Assembly: GCA_964448285.1 (NCBI GenBank) | Contig: CAYUWG010000001.1 | Location: 62,001 to 126,000 of the forward strand | Reading direction: 5' to 3' | Source: CAYUWG01 sp964448285 | GTDB taxonomy: Bacteria; Bacteroidota; Ignavibacteria; SZUA-365 | DNA: 64,000 nt | Part shown: piece after piece, positions 28,211 to 37,453 of the stretch | Numbering within the stretch: the first letter of the stretch is position 1 | Layout: each line of letters begins with the position of its first letter | The notes under the pieces: model-generated | The model's input: the letters and a program-made list of their open reading frames with translations, nothing else | The model's database searches: none | Told to the model about the DNA's origin: nothing | Translations under genes and position numbers: made by a program

Positions 28211-29143
28211 TTATCGGGAACGAGAACTGCCACCGCGGTCAGATGAGCCGGAGCTGCGACTCCTACCGCCATCGGAGCCTCCGCTTGAAGGAGGAGGTGA
28301 TGAAGGCGCTGGTCTTGAAGCCGGAGGACTATACGACGGTGTTCGTTCACGCGATCGACTATCACGCGAAGGAACATTCGAATCCTTGGAAGAAGGCGTC
28401 TGAGTTGCACGTTCGCGCGAACGTGTATCTGTTGTTCCGGTTGATGTCTTATCTCCGCTCGTGCTTTGGCTGCGTGACCTGCTGCTCGGTGATGAATATT
28501 CCGTTGACGGAACTTGCGTACGTGACCGGGAAGATGATCCTGTCGGTGTCGTCACTGTTGTCGAATTGGACCGATCCCGTGAGCGGGTCGATAGGCGTTC
28601 ATATGCACCGGGCGAAGATCGGAAAGAGTCTTCAGATCCTGACGACCGCGTAAACCCGCTCGTTCTCGATCGGGTATCCAGAGATCGTGTCGATCCGAAG
28701 GTTCTTGTTCGGTTGGAAGTCTCCCGATACGTGTAGGATGGATAGTGACCATACCACGGATAATAGTGTGGGGAGTAGTACCAAGACGAATAATGCCATC
28801 GGTACGGATTCCTCCAGTAGAAAGGATCCCAGAACGGACTATACCCGATGTACCATGTATCGCACCAGTCCCAAAACGGGTCGTAATAGTAGTACGACAG
28901 TGCGTAGCTTGTTCGAAAGGGATAGTAAAAGCTGAAGTATGTTCTCCACCGAGGTGCATCGGAGTAGTAATTGTTGATGACAGTGTTACCGTCAGAATGC
29001 GATGTATCATCGTAGGTTTCGGAATAGTCGGGATAGTCATACCGACGTTGCCCATCGTCGCGCACGATGACCTGCGTATAACATCCACTAAGAACGATAA
29101 GGACAAAAGAGATGGGAAGAAGATGTATCCAACGGTGTTTCAT
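28211..29143 (-). CDS. Tyr/Trp-rich then Ser/Arg-rich lipoprotein of unknown function
   Basis: A 310-residue protein. Lipobox LIVLSGC with cysteine at about residue 21; the start is set by GAGG 5 nt upstream. Three compositional zones: a short acidic DYPDYSETYDD zone; an aromatic zone at about 65-140 very rich in Tyr, Trp, Phe and His (SYYYYDPFWDWCDTWYIG); then a long zone at 145-310 dominated by Ser, Arg, Thr and Pro. I know of no annotated domain with this pattern; related lipoproteins occur in this lineage with the same YYDPFW-type zone. It is surface or periplasmic and probably not globular in its last half. Confidence 0.7.
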   Translation of the reverse strand: MKHRWIHLLPISFVLIVLSGCYTQVIVRDDGQRRYDYPDYSETYDDTSHSDGNTVINNYYSDAPRWRTYFSFYYPFRTSYALSYYYYDPFWDWCDTWYIGYSPFWDPFYWRNPYRWHYSSWYYSPHYYPWYGHYPSYTYRETSNRTRTFGSTRSLDTRSRTSGFTRSSGSEDSFRSSPGAYERLSTRSRDRSNSTTVTTPTGSSSRSRTQVPSTEYSSPSSRSRSQSTSGDKTSTGTTDTRSRERATQTPSSKDSNVPSRDSRSRERTPSYSPPASRPAPSSPPPSSGGSDGGRSRSSGSSDRGGSSRSR

Positions 29144-29256
29144 AATAACCTCGAAATGATTCGTTCGCTGTTTCATACAGTCAGAGTTTGGGCAATAACC
29201 ATACCGCTGAATTCGTTTTACATCCGCGGATGATTTACCAACCGTAATGTCTCGCT

Positions 29257-29280
29257 TTTCCCTTTTGGCTGCAAGGGAAA
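29257..29280. other. Perfect 8-bp hairpin between two minus-strand genes
   Basis: TTTCCCTT and AAGGGAAA around an 8-nt loop, between the outer-membrane protein gene and the lipoprotein gene. No clear T-tract follows on the minus strand; it may be a weak terminator or a processing site. Confidence 0.35.
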
Positions 29281-29334
29281 GACCCGTCGCTGCACAGTTT
29301 CAAAAACAGGCCATCCCAGATCGTGGACGGTGCC

Positions 29335-30120
29335 TTAAAAGTATCGAACGTATTGGATGCGGATCGCGCGAGAGACTTTCGAAGAGAACAAGCTCGAACA
29401 CAGGAGATTCTTGAACTGGAAATCGGCGTTGAATCCGATGTTCGTTGAAACGCGAAGTCCTACGTTCAAACTTCCGTTCCAGAATCCTTTCATCTGCTTA
29501 TCGTTGTCAAACGCGAAGTTGTACTCACCGAGGATCGATAACAAGGGGCCGAGTGTCTTTTCAGATCCCAGAAACAGGTTTGGGCTCATATCCTTGTCAT
29601 GTCGTTCCAGCGTGTAATTTATTCCTCCGTGGAACGAGACCGTTCCGTAGAAATGGTAGTTCTTTGAGGCTGCGAGAAATACTCCTGGTGATTTGACCAA
29701 GTATTGTTTCCATTCCGGGAGATATCCGTCCTTACCTTGCGTGTCTAAGCCTAAGATGACCGCAGGGAAAAGAACAGTTTCGTCGAGAAACCGATAGCGC
29801 ACACTAATTCCCGGGAGTTTATTCCATTGAATTCCGCCCGAACCGATAATCCCGGTACCACCAAAGGATAGACCGACATTCAGACCCTTCTGCAGTCCGT
29901 AGGTAAGGCTAACGAGGACGCCGCCATGAGCATAAAGGAGTGTTTCAACAGACCCCGCCGTGGTCGGGATCAATCCTGCGATTGGGACATCGATAAGGAA
30001 CAGAGGATCGATGTTCGATTCCGTTCCGGCGGAACGCTGTGCATGAAGCACTCCATCCGGTAACGCGAAGAAGGTGAGGATAAACAACCAACACGGTGCG
30101 ATCCGCATTGGCGACTTCAC
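29335..30120 (-). CDS. Outer-membrane beta-barrel protein of unknown function
   Basis: A 261-residue protein with an export signal (cleavage probably after LHAQ near residue 28) and about eight to ten amphipathic beta-strands (GGVLVSLTYGLQKGLNVGLSFGG, ISVRYRFLDE, YGTVSFHGGINYTLE, NGSLNVGLRVSTNIGFNADFQFKN). The chain ends in YVRYF, an aromatic terminus as in BAM substrates. I do not recognise the family. It starts with GTG overlapping the fbp stop by 4 bp, an odd coupling between a barrel and a gluconeogenic enzyme. Confidence 0.7.
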   Translation of the reverse strand: MKSPMRIAPCWLFILTFFALPDGVLHAQRSAGTESNIDPLFLIDVPIAGLIPTTAGSVETLLYAHGGVLVSLTYGLQKGLNVGLSFGGTGIIGSGGIQWNKLPGISVRYRFLDETVLFPAVILGLDTQGKDGYLPEWKQYLVKSPGVFLAASKNYHFYGTVSFHGGINYTLERHDKDMSPNLFLGSEKTLGPLLSILGEYNFAFDNDKQMKGFWNGSLNVGLRVSTNIGFNADFQFKNLLCSSLFSSKVSRAIRIQYVRYF

Positions 30121-31148
30121 ATCTCCCCGTTTATGAACCGATGCGCCGTAGTAACGTCGTCGGGGCTTCCCAGGAAGACCGGTGTTCTCTGATGGATCTC
30201 TGTCGGGACGATATCAAGAATGCGTTTGGTGCCGTCGGTTGCCTTTCCACCGGCATGCTCGACGATGAATGCCATTGGATTGGCTTCGTAGAGCAATCGC
30301 AGTTTTCCGCGTGCGTTTTTCTTATCGGCCGGGTACATGAATATACCTCCATAGAGGATCGTTCGATGCACGTCGGCAACCATGGAGCCGATATAACGAG
30401 CCGAGTACGGTCGGTTCGTTTCTTTGTCTTGCTCCTGAAGGTAGCCGATATAACGTTGAATTGCGTTATCCCAGTTATTCCGATTCCCTTCGTTGATGCT
30501 GTAAATCTTCCCCTTTGCAGGAATCCGGATGTCCTTATGAGAAAGCAGAAATTCACCGATGGTCGGATCGAGTGTAAACCCGTTGACGCTGTTTCCGGTT
30601 GTGAAAACCATTACCGTGCTCGAACCATACATGATGTATCCGGCAGCGACTTGTTTATATCCGGGTTGTAAAACATCAGCTTCGCTCCCAAGACCAGACT
30701 CCGTGACACGGCGAAGGATCGAGAAGATAGTCCCAATGGTGACGTTCGCATCGATGTTTGATGAGCCGTCCAGCGGATCGTATAACATGACGTATTTCCC
30801 GATGGGGAATTCCGCCGGGATCGGTATCACGGCTTCGTCCTCTTCCGACGCCATGACACAGAGCTGACCGCTGTGTTCCATGGCGTTGATGATCATCTGA
30901 TTTGCGAAGATGTCGAGCTTTTTCACTTCATCGCCGGAAACGTTCATGCGGGCAGCGCGGCCCAGGATATCGACAAGACCGGCGCGTCGCACCTCACGCG
31001 ATACGACTTTCGCAGCCAGCGCAATGCTGCGCAGTAATTCAGAAAACGCGCCCGTCGCCTCAGGAAAATGTCTCTCCGTCTCTGCGATGAAGCGCGCAAT
31101 AGTCATGATGCGTGTTTCGTCTCCCGGGAAATAGGGTTCCATTGTCAT
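30117..31148 (-). CDS. fbp: Fructose-1,6-bisphosphatase, class I
   Basis: A 343-residue cytoplasmic enzyme that hydrolyses fructose-1,6-bisphosphate in gluconeogenesis. The class I signature is present: metal-site ASEEDEA at 100-106 and DPLDGSSNID at 124-133, with GTIFSI after. An AGGA lies about 7 nt before the ATG. It follows the RsbW-like gene by 66 bp in the same direction. Confidence 0.96.
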   Translation of the reverse strand: MTMEPYFPGDETRIMTIARFIAETERHFPEATGAFSELLRSIALAAKVVSREVRRAGLVDILGRAARMNVSGDEVKKLDIFANQMIINAMEHSGQLCVMASEEDEAVIPIPAEFPIGKYVMLYDPLDGSSNIDANVTIGTIFSILRRVTESGLGSEADVLQPGYKQVAAGYIMYGSSTVMVFTTGNSVNGFTLDPTIGEFLLSHKDIRIPAKGKIYSINEGNRNNWDNAIQRYIGYLQEQDKETNRPYSARYIGSMVADVHRTILYGGIFMYPADKKNARGKLRLLYEANPMAFIVEHAGGKATDGTKRILDIVPTEIHQRTPVFLGSPDDVTTAHRFINGEM

Positions 31149-31214
31149 AAAAGTATCCTACAAGTTGAGGTGGTGGGGATGAATGCGTTTGCCACTCTCT
31201 TGGCGGAAGTCTGC

Positions 31215-31622
31215 TTACAACCGAACAGACAAGTGTAATTTCATCCCGCTATTCGTTCGTTCAAATGTCACGGAATCCATCATCGAACGAATGATCAGGA
31301 TTCCTCGCCCGCCCTCCTTCAATAAATTATCATCTGCGAGAGGGTCCGGGAGTTCTTCCGGAACGAAGCCGCCACCTTCATCTTCCACCGTGAACACGAG
31401 CTCATGGTCATAACACAACGATTCAATCGTGACGGTCTTCATCGGATTGCCACCGTTCCCGTGTTCGATCGCATTGTTCGCGGCTTCCGTCACGGAGATC
31501 ATGACACGGTCGAGAATCGATTCATCGAAACGGACGTGGCTGTGAATTTCCAGAATGAAGTCCTCGACAAGGCGAATGTTTTCCGGAACACTGGAAAACT
31601 GAATACGGCGTTGTAACATCAA
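31215..31622 (-). CDS. RsbW-like anti-sigma factor / serine-protein kinase
   Basis: A 135-residue GHKL ATPase. The N-box is MISVTEAANNAIEHGN (about 42-57), the G1 box EDEGGGF (about 80) and the G2 box GGRGILIIRSMMD (about 105). This is the form of standalone anti-sigma or anti-anti-sigma kinases, which phosphorylate an STAS partner and bind a sigma factor. No STAS or sigma gene lies in the window, so its partner is unknown. It is part of the minus-strand run from rsmI to fbp. Confidence 0.9.
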   Translation of the reverse strand: MMLQRRIQFSSVPENIRLVEDFILEIHSHVRFDESILDRVMISVTEAANNAIEHGNGGNPMKTVTIESLCYDHELVFTVEDEGGGFVPEELPDPLADDNLLKEGGRGILIIRSMMDSVTFERTNSGMKLHLSVRL

Positions 31623-31685
31623 TTCACTCAGGAGAACTCCTCGGATTGGTGAACGAAACTCGGCCTTAAGGTAAGAAAATCATCA

Positions 31686-33587
31686 CTACAGAAGCCAATT
31701 CACGTTCATGCTGATGCTGGGTGTGACCCGCGTTTCGATCTCGCTTCCGGAAAGCACCTGATACCATCCATCGATATGAACGCGGTAACCCGCACCGAGA
31801 AAAAACTCCACCATGCCAGTTGGTCCGAAGCTCAGCAGCTCTGCATCGAGAAGGCGGGACGAACCCTCGTACCGATATCGATTCTGCTGAAAGAGCCGAA
31901 CACCGGCCGAGGCCTCCATGATCGAGGTTCGAATGCTTGCACTGATAACAAGGCTTCTTTCTTCAAAGAATGCTATCGGCTGTATCGTGAAAGCCGACCA
32001 GCGAAGAGCTCCGCGCTCGTAAAATCGCCACAAGGTGTGAAGCGTAAACCAAACGTGTTCGTTCACGGTGTATGACGTCGAATCGGCAACGCTCAACTGC
32101 CTCAACGAGAAGCTTTGAAGTGAGGGGATCTCGTTTTCGAAATCATACACGGTGTAATTTGCCACGACGTCACCGCCGGTCTTCGTGTAAAATCCGTTTG
32201 CTCGGTACTCTATGAATGGGCTTAAGCGAATGACGCGATTCCACGTATTCGCGGCGCTTCGGTCCGATGCGATGTACACGGTGTGACGCAGGTTGACATC
32301 CCCGGTGAGGGACCAGAGCAAGCGCCCGGTTAACGCGCTGCTCCACCGCAGACTCGCGAGGAAGAAAAGCTCATCGCGGTCATCGTGATTCCCTTCGCTC
32401 GGTGTGTTGTATTCGAGCTTAACCGCCGAACCGGATATCGCAAGCGTATCGCCTGAGCGTACCGGGATGATAGCGGAAAGCCCGATTTGTGTTTGTGCGA
32501 TGTTGTTGTTCTTCTGCTCTTCCAACTTTTGCTGACGCGCAAAGGCGATGTCATTCGCACCTTCGAATTTTCGAATTCCATGCGTTTCATCCCGTTCATT
32601 GTGTTCGAGCATGAGTTCGAGAAATCCACTTTCCGAGAACCTCCAGCGCATTGACGCGGCGGTGTTGATGCGGAATTCGTCAATGTCGGAATCGAATACG
32701 GGGGTGTTGGATGCCGGGTCGCGTGTCGGGCGATTCTTCGCAATGTGCCGCGAGGTTCCGTCGATGGTTGCAAAGAGTAGAAGGCGCCTGTCGAGTTCGT
32801 ACTGCAATTGATTCCATCCGAAGAAAATCTCTTCCTCCCGTGATTCGATGGGATTCGCAATTCCGGTTGACCGATACAGCGCTGAATCGACAGGATGGTA
32901 AAAGTCCCTTCTTGTCTTGTGGTAAAAAGTTCGAGTGACGTTTCGCGCTGATTCCGAAAAGAGCGCCTGAAACTGCGCCGCCACGTTGCGCTCGCTTTGC
33001 TTTCGCGGCGAAAGTTCTTCATCGCGATACAAAGCTTCCGCGTTCAGGAGGTACGAATCGAAGACGATGTTCTGTAAACGTGCCTCCGCACCATACAAGA
33101 TCCCGTCATCGAGGATGCGCTGCTGGCGGTCGATACCATAACCGGCGAAAGGCTGCAACGAAATTCCCTGAGCCGGTCGCCACTGCAATCCGGCGTGTCC
33201 CTTATGAGTGGCGAGATCGCTCAATCCCAGCGTTTTGTTGTCGGTCAACAGAAAGGAAGAAAAAGAGGACACGGCGGAGAAATCGCCAAAGCGCCGTTCC
33301 GCGCGAAGCAACAACTGCTGATCGTCGCGGATATAGTCGCGGTCGGATTTGATCAGTGAGCGTTGAAAGCGCTCTTCGCCACGAACAGCCCAGCGGTCGT
33401 CCTCGACTCCATATCGTGCGTGAAAATCCCAGTTGTACGTATTGACGTTTCTCTCGAACTGCATTCCGGCGGAACGCGTTGGCAGCGCGATCGAATCACC
33501 CGGAGTTATAACCTGCGTTGTGGCACGCGTTGGGAGAAGGAGTTTCACCGAGATGAGAACGAGTCCTATTCCCCGAAAATAAGTCAT
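31686..33587 (-). CDS. Large putative outer-membrane beta-barrel protein
   Basis: A 633-residue protein with an N-terminal signal (RGIGLVLISVKLLLPTRATTQ, probable cut after TTQ near residue 25). The mature chain is a long run of alternating amphipathic strands with charged turns (LLLRAERRFGDFSAVSSFSSFLL, GYGIDRQQRILDDGILYGAEARLQN) and it ends in SISMNVNWLL. It resembles the many unclassified barrels of this lineage and has no motif for TonB dependence (no plug domain). Its start overlaps the stop of the ABC ATPase gene by 4 bp, which suggests coupled production. Confidence 0.68.
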   Translation of the reverse strand: MTYFRGIGLVLISVKLLLPTRATTQVITPGDSIALPTRSAGMQFERNVNTYNWDFHARYGVEDDRWAVRGEERFQRSLIKSDRDYIRDDQQLLLRAERRFGDFSAVSSFSSFLLTDNKTLGLSDLATHKGHAGLQWRPAQGISLQPFAGYGIDRQQRILDDGILYGAEARLQNIVFDSYLLNAEALYRDEELSPRKQSERNVAAQFQALFSESARNVTRTFYHKTRRDFYHPVDSALYRSTGIANPIESREEEIFFGWNQLQYELDRRLLLFATIDGTSRHIAKNRPTRDPASNTPVFDSDIDEFRINTAASMRWRFSESGFLELMLEHNERDETHGIRKFEGANDIAFARQQKLEEQKNNNIAQTQIGLSAIIPVRSGDTLAISGSAVKLEYNTPSEGNHDDRDELFFLASLRWSSALTGRLLWSLTGDVNLRHTVYIASDRSAANTWNRVIRLSPFIEYRANGFYTKTGGDVVANYTVYDFENEIPSLQSFSLRQLSVADSTSYTVNEHVWFTLHTLWRFYERGALRWSAFTIQPIAFFEERSLVISASIRTSIMEASAGVRLFQQNRYRYEGSSRLLDAELLSFGPTGMVEFFLGAGYRVHIDGWYQVLSGSEIETRVTPSISMNVNWLL

Positions 33588-34360
33588 GCCACACGAAGTG
33601 TCTCCAGCGCATCGAGCAACTGTCGCGTCTTTTCCTTTGCGTCTTCGGACTCCGTGAGAATAGAGAACGCTTCCTCTAACGTCTTTCGAGCGGTGAGATG
33701 ACGAAGTTCATCGATGTTTCCCAGCGCTACGATCGAGCCGCCGCGCAGGATGATCATCCGGTGGCAGATGCGTTCGACGATATCGAGCAGATGCGAACTG
33801 TAAAAGATCGTGTGCCCGCGGGAGGCAAGTTCACGGAGGAGTTCCTTGAACAGAACGGTTGCATGTGCATCGAGGCCGTCGAGCGGTTCATCGAAGAAGT
33901 ACACCATCGGATCGTGAATCAACGCAGTGGCGATTACGACTTTCTGCTTCATGCCTTTGGAGAAAGACGTCATGAACGAATTCGCATTCGATTGCAGGCC
34001 GAAGAATTGCAGGATGTGATTCGCGCGTTCGAGGATAAGCTCGTCATCCATGTCGTGCATGCGGCCGGCAAACAGAAGGTATTCCAACGGTGTGAGTGAT
34101 TCGAAGACCGCCCCGGTTTCAGGAACGTAGCCATACATCGGCTTCACCTTCTCGGGTTCCTTCACAGCGTCGATGCCGGAGATGTTCACCGATCCTCCGT
34201 CGGGTTTGATGATACCGGTGAGGATTTTTACCGTCGTCGATTTCCCCGCGCCATTCGGCCCGATATATCCGCAGATTTCGCCCTTACCGATTTGAAAACT
34301 CACGTCGCGCAACGCAAGCTTTTCCCCGTAGAATTTTGTGAGGTGCTCAACGACGATCAT
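33584..34360 (-). CDS. ABC transporter ATP-binding protein
   Basis: A 258-residue ATPase. Walker A GPNGAGKST at 34-42, an unusual signature FSKGMKQK at 132-139 in place of LSGGQ, Walker B MVYFFDEPLDGLD at 151-163, and H-loop YSSHLL. The overall pattern fits the CcmA/NatA group of exporters (SFSKGMKQK is common there). The partner permease is not adjacent: DUF92 gene upstream, outer-membrane gene downstream. Confidence 0.9.
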   Translation of the reverse strand: MIVVEHLTKFYGEKLALRDVSFQIGKGEICGYIGPNGAGKSTTVKILTGIIKPDGGSVNISGIDAVKEPEKVKPMYGYVPETGAVFESLTPLEYLLFAGRMHDMDDELILERANHILQFFGLQSNANSFMTSFSKGMKQKVVIATALIHDPMVYFFDEPLDGLDAHATVLFKELLRELASRGHTIFYSSHLLDIVERICHRMIILRGGSIVALGNIDELRHLTARKTLEEAFSILTESEDAKEKTRQLLDALETLRVA

Positions 34361-34410
34361 GCAGGCGCGGTGTTGGGTTCATCATGCAGACAACATACTG
34401 CCACAGGCGT

Positions 34411-35214
34411 TCATGAAAAACGCCGAAGCAGCTCCGGTGAAAGGAACCATGCGACGAGCGCTCCCGTGATCGCGCAGGCAAGGTTCACCACGTCGTTCGT
34501 TATCCAGCGACTCCCCCGAACCAGTATTGCTCCATGCGTGCAATGCACGTTCCGTTCGGTGTGTTTTTCGCAAACCACGCACCGGTACTGCGCCTGTACG
34601 GTTGCACCGAGAATACTATCGACAAGACTCCCGACTCCACCGGCAACGACGATCTTAAGAAGTTCTCCCGGTGTGAACGTCATAAAGGGCATACCGGTCA
34701 TCGCAATCACGAACGCGCCGCACAATCCGCCAAGCGTACCCGTGAGCGATACCGCACCGGAGGTTCCCGACGGAACGGAGCTCCACGTCAAGACGCTTCG
34801 CGGAGGTTTGCCGGAAGAAACGCCAAGCTCCGTTGCCCAGGTATCTGCCGTGACTGCTGCAATCGATCCGAGGTACAACATGTACCATAACTCTGATGGA
34901 TGGAGCGACGAGCAGATGATGATCACTCCGCCAACGCCGCCGTTTGCCAGGACCTGCGACGCATCCCGCCGGGAGGATTTTTCATAGAGCAGTTCGAGCG
35001 AGCGCTTGCGTGTTTTCCCGATGCGGGAAAGTGCGCTGGAGAGTACGAAGAACGTGAAGATCGGAAGTGTCCACATCAACCCGCCGAGTCCGTAGATCAC
35101 GAGTGCGAGTGCGAAGGTTGCGACGGCGCCGGAGGGTTGAAGAAGCTTGAATCGGTAAGACGAAGCTGCAACGATCAGCCCGAGCACACCGCCGACTAAC
35201 AGTTGTTCGGTCAT
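34411..35214 (-). CDS. DUF92 (TIGR00297) integral membrane protein
   Basis: A 267-residue membrane protein with about six hydrophobic segments. Family marks: KRSLELLYEKSSRRDASQVLANGG near 70, AAVTADTWATELG near 118, and GGLCGAFVIAMTG with GSLVDSILGATVQA near 200. The plant homologue VTE6 is a phytyl-phosphate kinase, so a role with polyprenyl or phytyl phosphates is conceivable; in bacteria the function is not established. It carries a CVVC...H-C stretch near 213-227 (QYRCVVCEKHTERNVHC) that could bind metal. The start overlaps the rsmI stop by 4 bp. Confidence 0.87.
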   Translation of the reverse strand: MTEQLLVGGVLGLIVAASSYRFKLLQPSGAVATFALALVIYGLGGLMWTLPIFTFFVLSSALSRIGKTRKRSLELLYEKSSRRDASQVLANGGVGGVIIICSSLHPSELWYMLYLGSIAAVTADTWATELGVSSGKPPRSVLTWSSVPSGTSGAVSLTGTLGGLCGAFVIAMTGMPFMTFTPGELLKIVVAGGVGSLVDSILGATVQAQYRCVVCEKHTERNVHCTHGAILVRGSRWITNDVVNLACAITGALVAWFLSPELLRRFS

Positions 35215-35927
35215 TCGGTCTTATCCCGGATGGAAGTCGCGCCCTCGACTACGAGCACGAATTCACCGCGCGGCGTGCCCGATTCGAAGTGTTCAACCGC
35301 ATCGCTCATTCGCCCGCGATAGATTTCCTCGTAGAGTTTCGTCAGTTCACGGCAAACGCTGATGCGCCTGTCGCCGAAATGTTCGAGCAGTTCGCGAAGC
35401 GTGCGCTGGATGCGATGAACCGATTCATAGATGACGATGGTCCGCGCTTCCGAAGTGAGCGCTCGCAGGCGAGTCTGTCTTCCTTTCTTGATTGGAAGGA
35501 ATCCTTCGAAGAGAAAGCGATCCATCGGAAGGCCGCTGACGACGAGCGCGGCAAGCAACGCCGACGCACCCGGGAGCGGAACGACGGGATAGCCGGCATC
35601 GATCGCCGCGGCGATGACAAGCCCCGCGGGATCGGAAAGGCCGGGCGTCCCCGCGTCGGTGACGATGGCGATGGATTCGTTGCGCGCAAGCCGGTCGAGA
35701 ATCTCCGGTATGCGTGCCCGTTCGTTCCTGCTGAAGCAACTGATGCACGGCGTTGAGATGTCGTAATGCCGGAGGAGATTCTTCGTGTTGCGTGTATCCT
35801 CCGCTGCAATCAGCGAGACGCCGCCAAGCACCTTGAGCGCGCGAAGCGTGATATCCTCCATATTCCCGATGGGAGAGGAGACGACGTAGAGACAACCGGG
35901 CGACGGTTCAGGAACGGGAGATTTCAT
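35211..35927 (-). CDS. rsmI: 16S rRNA (cytidine(1402)-2'-O)-methyltransferase
   Basis: A 238-residue SAM-dependent methyltransferase of the tetrapyrrole-methylase fold, acting on C1402 of 16S rRNA. Signature segments: VVSSPIGNMEDITLRAL at about 15-31, AAEDTRNTKNLLRHY at 41-55, VTDAGTPGLSDPA at about 89-101, LPGASALLAALVVSGLP near 118, and CRELTKLYEEIYRG near 193. It heads the coupled run rsmI, DUF92, ABC ATPase, outer-membrane protein. Confidence 0.96.
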   Translation of the reverse strand: MKSPVPEPSPGCLYVVSSPIGNMEDITLRALKVLGGVSLIAAEDTRNTKNLLRHYDISTPCISCFSRNERARIPEILDRLARNESIAIVTDAGTPGLSDPAGLVIAAAIDAGYPVVPLPGASALLAALVVSGLPMDRFLFEGFLPIKKGRQTRLRALTSEARTIVIYESVHRIQRTLRELLEHFGDRRISVCRELTKLYEEIYRGRMSDAVEHFESGTPRGEFVLVVEGATSIRDKTE

Positions 35928-35981
35928 GGAAGGAAAATACGACGACGGGCGCCGCAGATTGCTGTAAGTAGCCTGAAAGAA

Positions 35982-36851
35982 TCACCCAATTCTCACCGAC
36001 CGCATGGAGCCTGCCCGAAATGCAAGCCCTACGGTAGGAAAGGTGACCGGCTCGTCTTTTCCCTGAAGCGCGATGGTGTACAGCAAGGGCAGGTAGTGTT
36101 CCGGCGTTGGGATGGAAAGCTCCGCGGCGCGTCCGAGTTTTTCATAGCGAACGATCTCGTCGTGCCTGCCTTCAAGCAGGAGTGTCCTGACTTTCTCATC
36201 GAATTCGACCGCCCAGTCGTACGGCTCGACGTTATCGCGGAGATCAGCAAGTCGCAGGTTGTGTACGATGTTGCCGCTACCCATGATCAAGACGCCTTTA
36301 CGACGCAGTGCCGCGAGGTCCTTCGCAAGCTCGTAGTGTCGTTGCGGTGTCATCCCCCGGTCAAGACTCAGTTGAAACGTCGGGATGTCGGCTTTGGGGT
36401 ACATCTTGATGAGCACTGCCCAAGTCCCATGGTCGAGTCCCCAAGTGTGATCCAGTTCGACGCGGGTTTTATTGATGAGTCGTCTCGTTTCCTCAGCAAG
36501 TTCTGGAGCACCCGGCGCCGGGTAGAACAACTCGTACATGCGTTTGGGAAATCCGTAGAAGTCGTGGATTGTGCGCGGGTCTTTCATCGCAGTGACTTTC
36601 GTTCCATGGGTCTCCCAGTGAGCGGAGACACAGAGAATCGCGCGCGGCTTGGGAAACGACGCAGCCAATTTCTCCCAGCTCTGCGTGAATGCATTATCGG
36701 AGATAGCGTTCATCGGATTGCCGTGACCGACGAAGAGAGCCGGCATGGCGACGTCTCGTTCCTCGGCGTCAGCAAGGTGCGAAATGAGTTCACGTGTGGT
36801 CATGGCAATTGCTCCTGCAGCAAGGAGTTGAAGAAATTCGAAACGATTCAT
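35982..36851 (-). CDS. LigB-family dioxygenase, 4,5-DOPA extradiol dioxygenase-like
   Basis: A 289-residue protein of the YgiD/LigB family. Predicted metal and active-site histidines: H43 in FVGHGNPMNAI, H78 and H82 in VSAHWETHG, H141 in WGLDHGTW and H197 in GNIVHNL. The first 28 residues (NRFEFLQLLAAGAIAMTTREL) form an extension resembling the N-terminal leader seen on several family members. E. coli YgiD cleaves L-DOPA; the physiological substrate here is unknown. It lies between the VOC gene and rsmI on the same strand. Confidence 0.88.
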   Translation of the reverse strand: MNRFEFLQLLAAGAIAMTTRELISHLADAEERDVAMPALFVGHGNPMNAISDNAFTQSWEKLAASFPKPRAILCVSAHWETHGTKVTAMKDPRTIHDFYGFPKRMYELFYPAPGAPELAEETRRLINKTRVELDHTWGLDHGTWAVLIKMYPKADIPTFQLSLDRGMTPQRHYELAKDLAALRRKGVLIMGSGNIVHNLRLADLRDNVEPYDWAVEFDEKVRTLLLEGRHDEIVRYEKLGRAAELSIPTPEHYLPLLYTIALQGKDEPVTFPTVGLAFRAGSMRSVRIG

Positions 36852-36878
36852 GGTGCGCTGTCCTGAAAACGAATCGTG

Positions 36879-37289
36879 TTATTCCGCTTTCTCGTCGCTC
36901 TCCATCATCCCGAAAATATTTCCTTCCGTGTCTTTACAGTAAGCAAGCCAACCGACGCCTTTGATCGGCATTTTCGGTACCGCGAGTTGTGCACCGGAGG
37001 CGAGTGCTTTATTCAACGCGTCGTCGAGCGATGGGACGTCGATCGTGCAGATGAATGCGTTCACTGCCTGCCCATCGGTCGGCGCGGGTCCGCGCCGGAA
37101 GAGAATGCCGCCATTGATGCCGGGTTCATTCTCGGCGCCTGTTGTGACAAGCCAGTATCTGTTTTCATCCGGCATCTCGACACCGGGTACGATCCATTCC
37201 TGTATTTCCCAGCCAAAGACATTCCGATAAAAAGTCGCTGCACGTTCCGGATCGGCAGCATGGATTTCAAAATGAACGACGCGGTTCAT
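36879..37289 (-). CDS. VOC family protein (glyoxalase/bleomycin-resistance fold)
   Basis: A 136-residue protein with the pattern VVHFEIHAADPERAATFYRNVFGWEI and GVGWLAYCKDTEGNIFGMMESD, the usual first strand-helix and terminal metal-ligand strand of VOC domains. H7 and E131-like positions could coordinate a metal. The start is supported by AAGGA 7 nt upstream. Substrate unknown. The DOPA-dioxygenase-like gene follows 27 bp downstream. Confidence 0.85.
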   Translation of the reverse strand: MNRVVHFEIHAADPERAATFYRNVFGWEIQEWIVPGVEMPDENRYWLVTTGAENEPGINGGILFRRGPAPTDGQAVNAFICTIDVPSLDDALNKALASGAQLAVPKMPIKGVGWLAYCKDTEGNIFGMMESDEKAE

Positions 37290-37453
37290 GGTTTATCCTT
37301 TCCGTAGGGTTGTTGTGAAATGAAGTTCGTCTTTCGCTCTGTACTCTGAAACTCAGGATCCTCTCGGTGAACTCGTTCCATCTCGCCGTTGCCGCGTTGC
37401 TGAGATCAGAAGACGAGCCGTGGATTGAAGTTAATACTTCTCTTCTTATCGTG

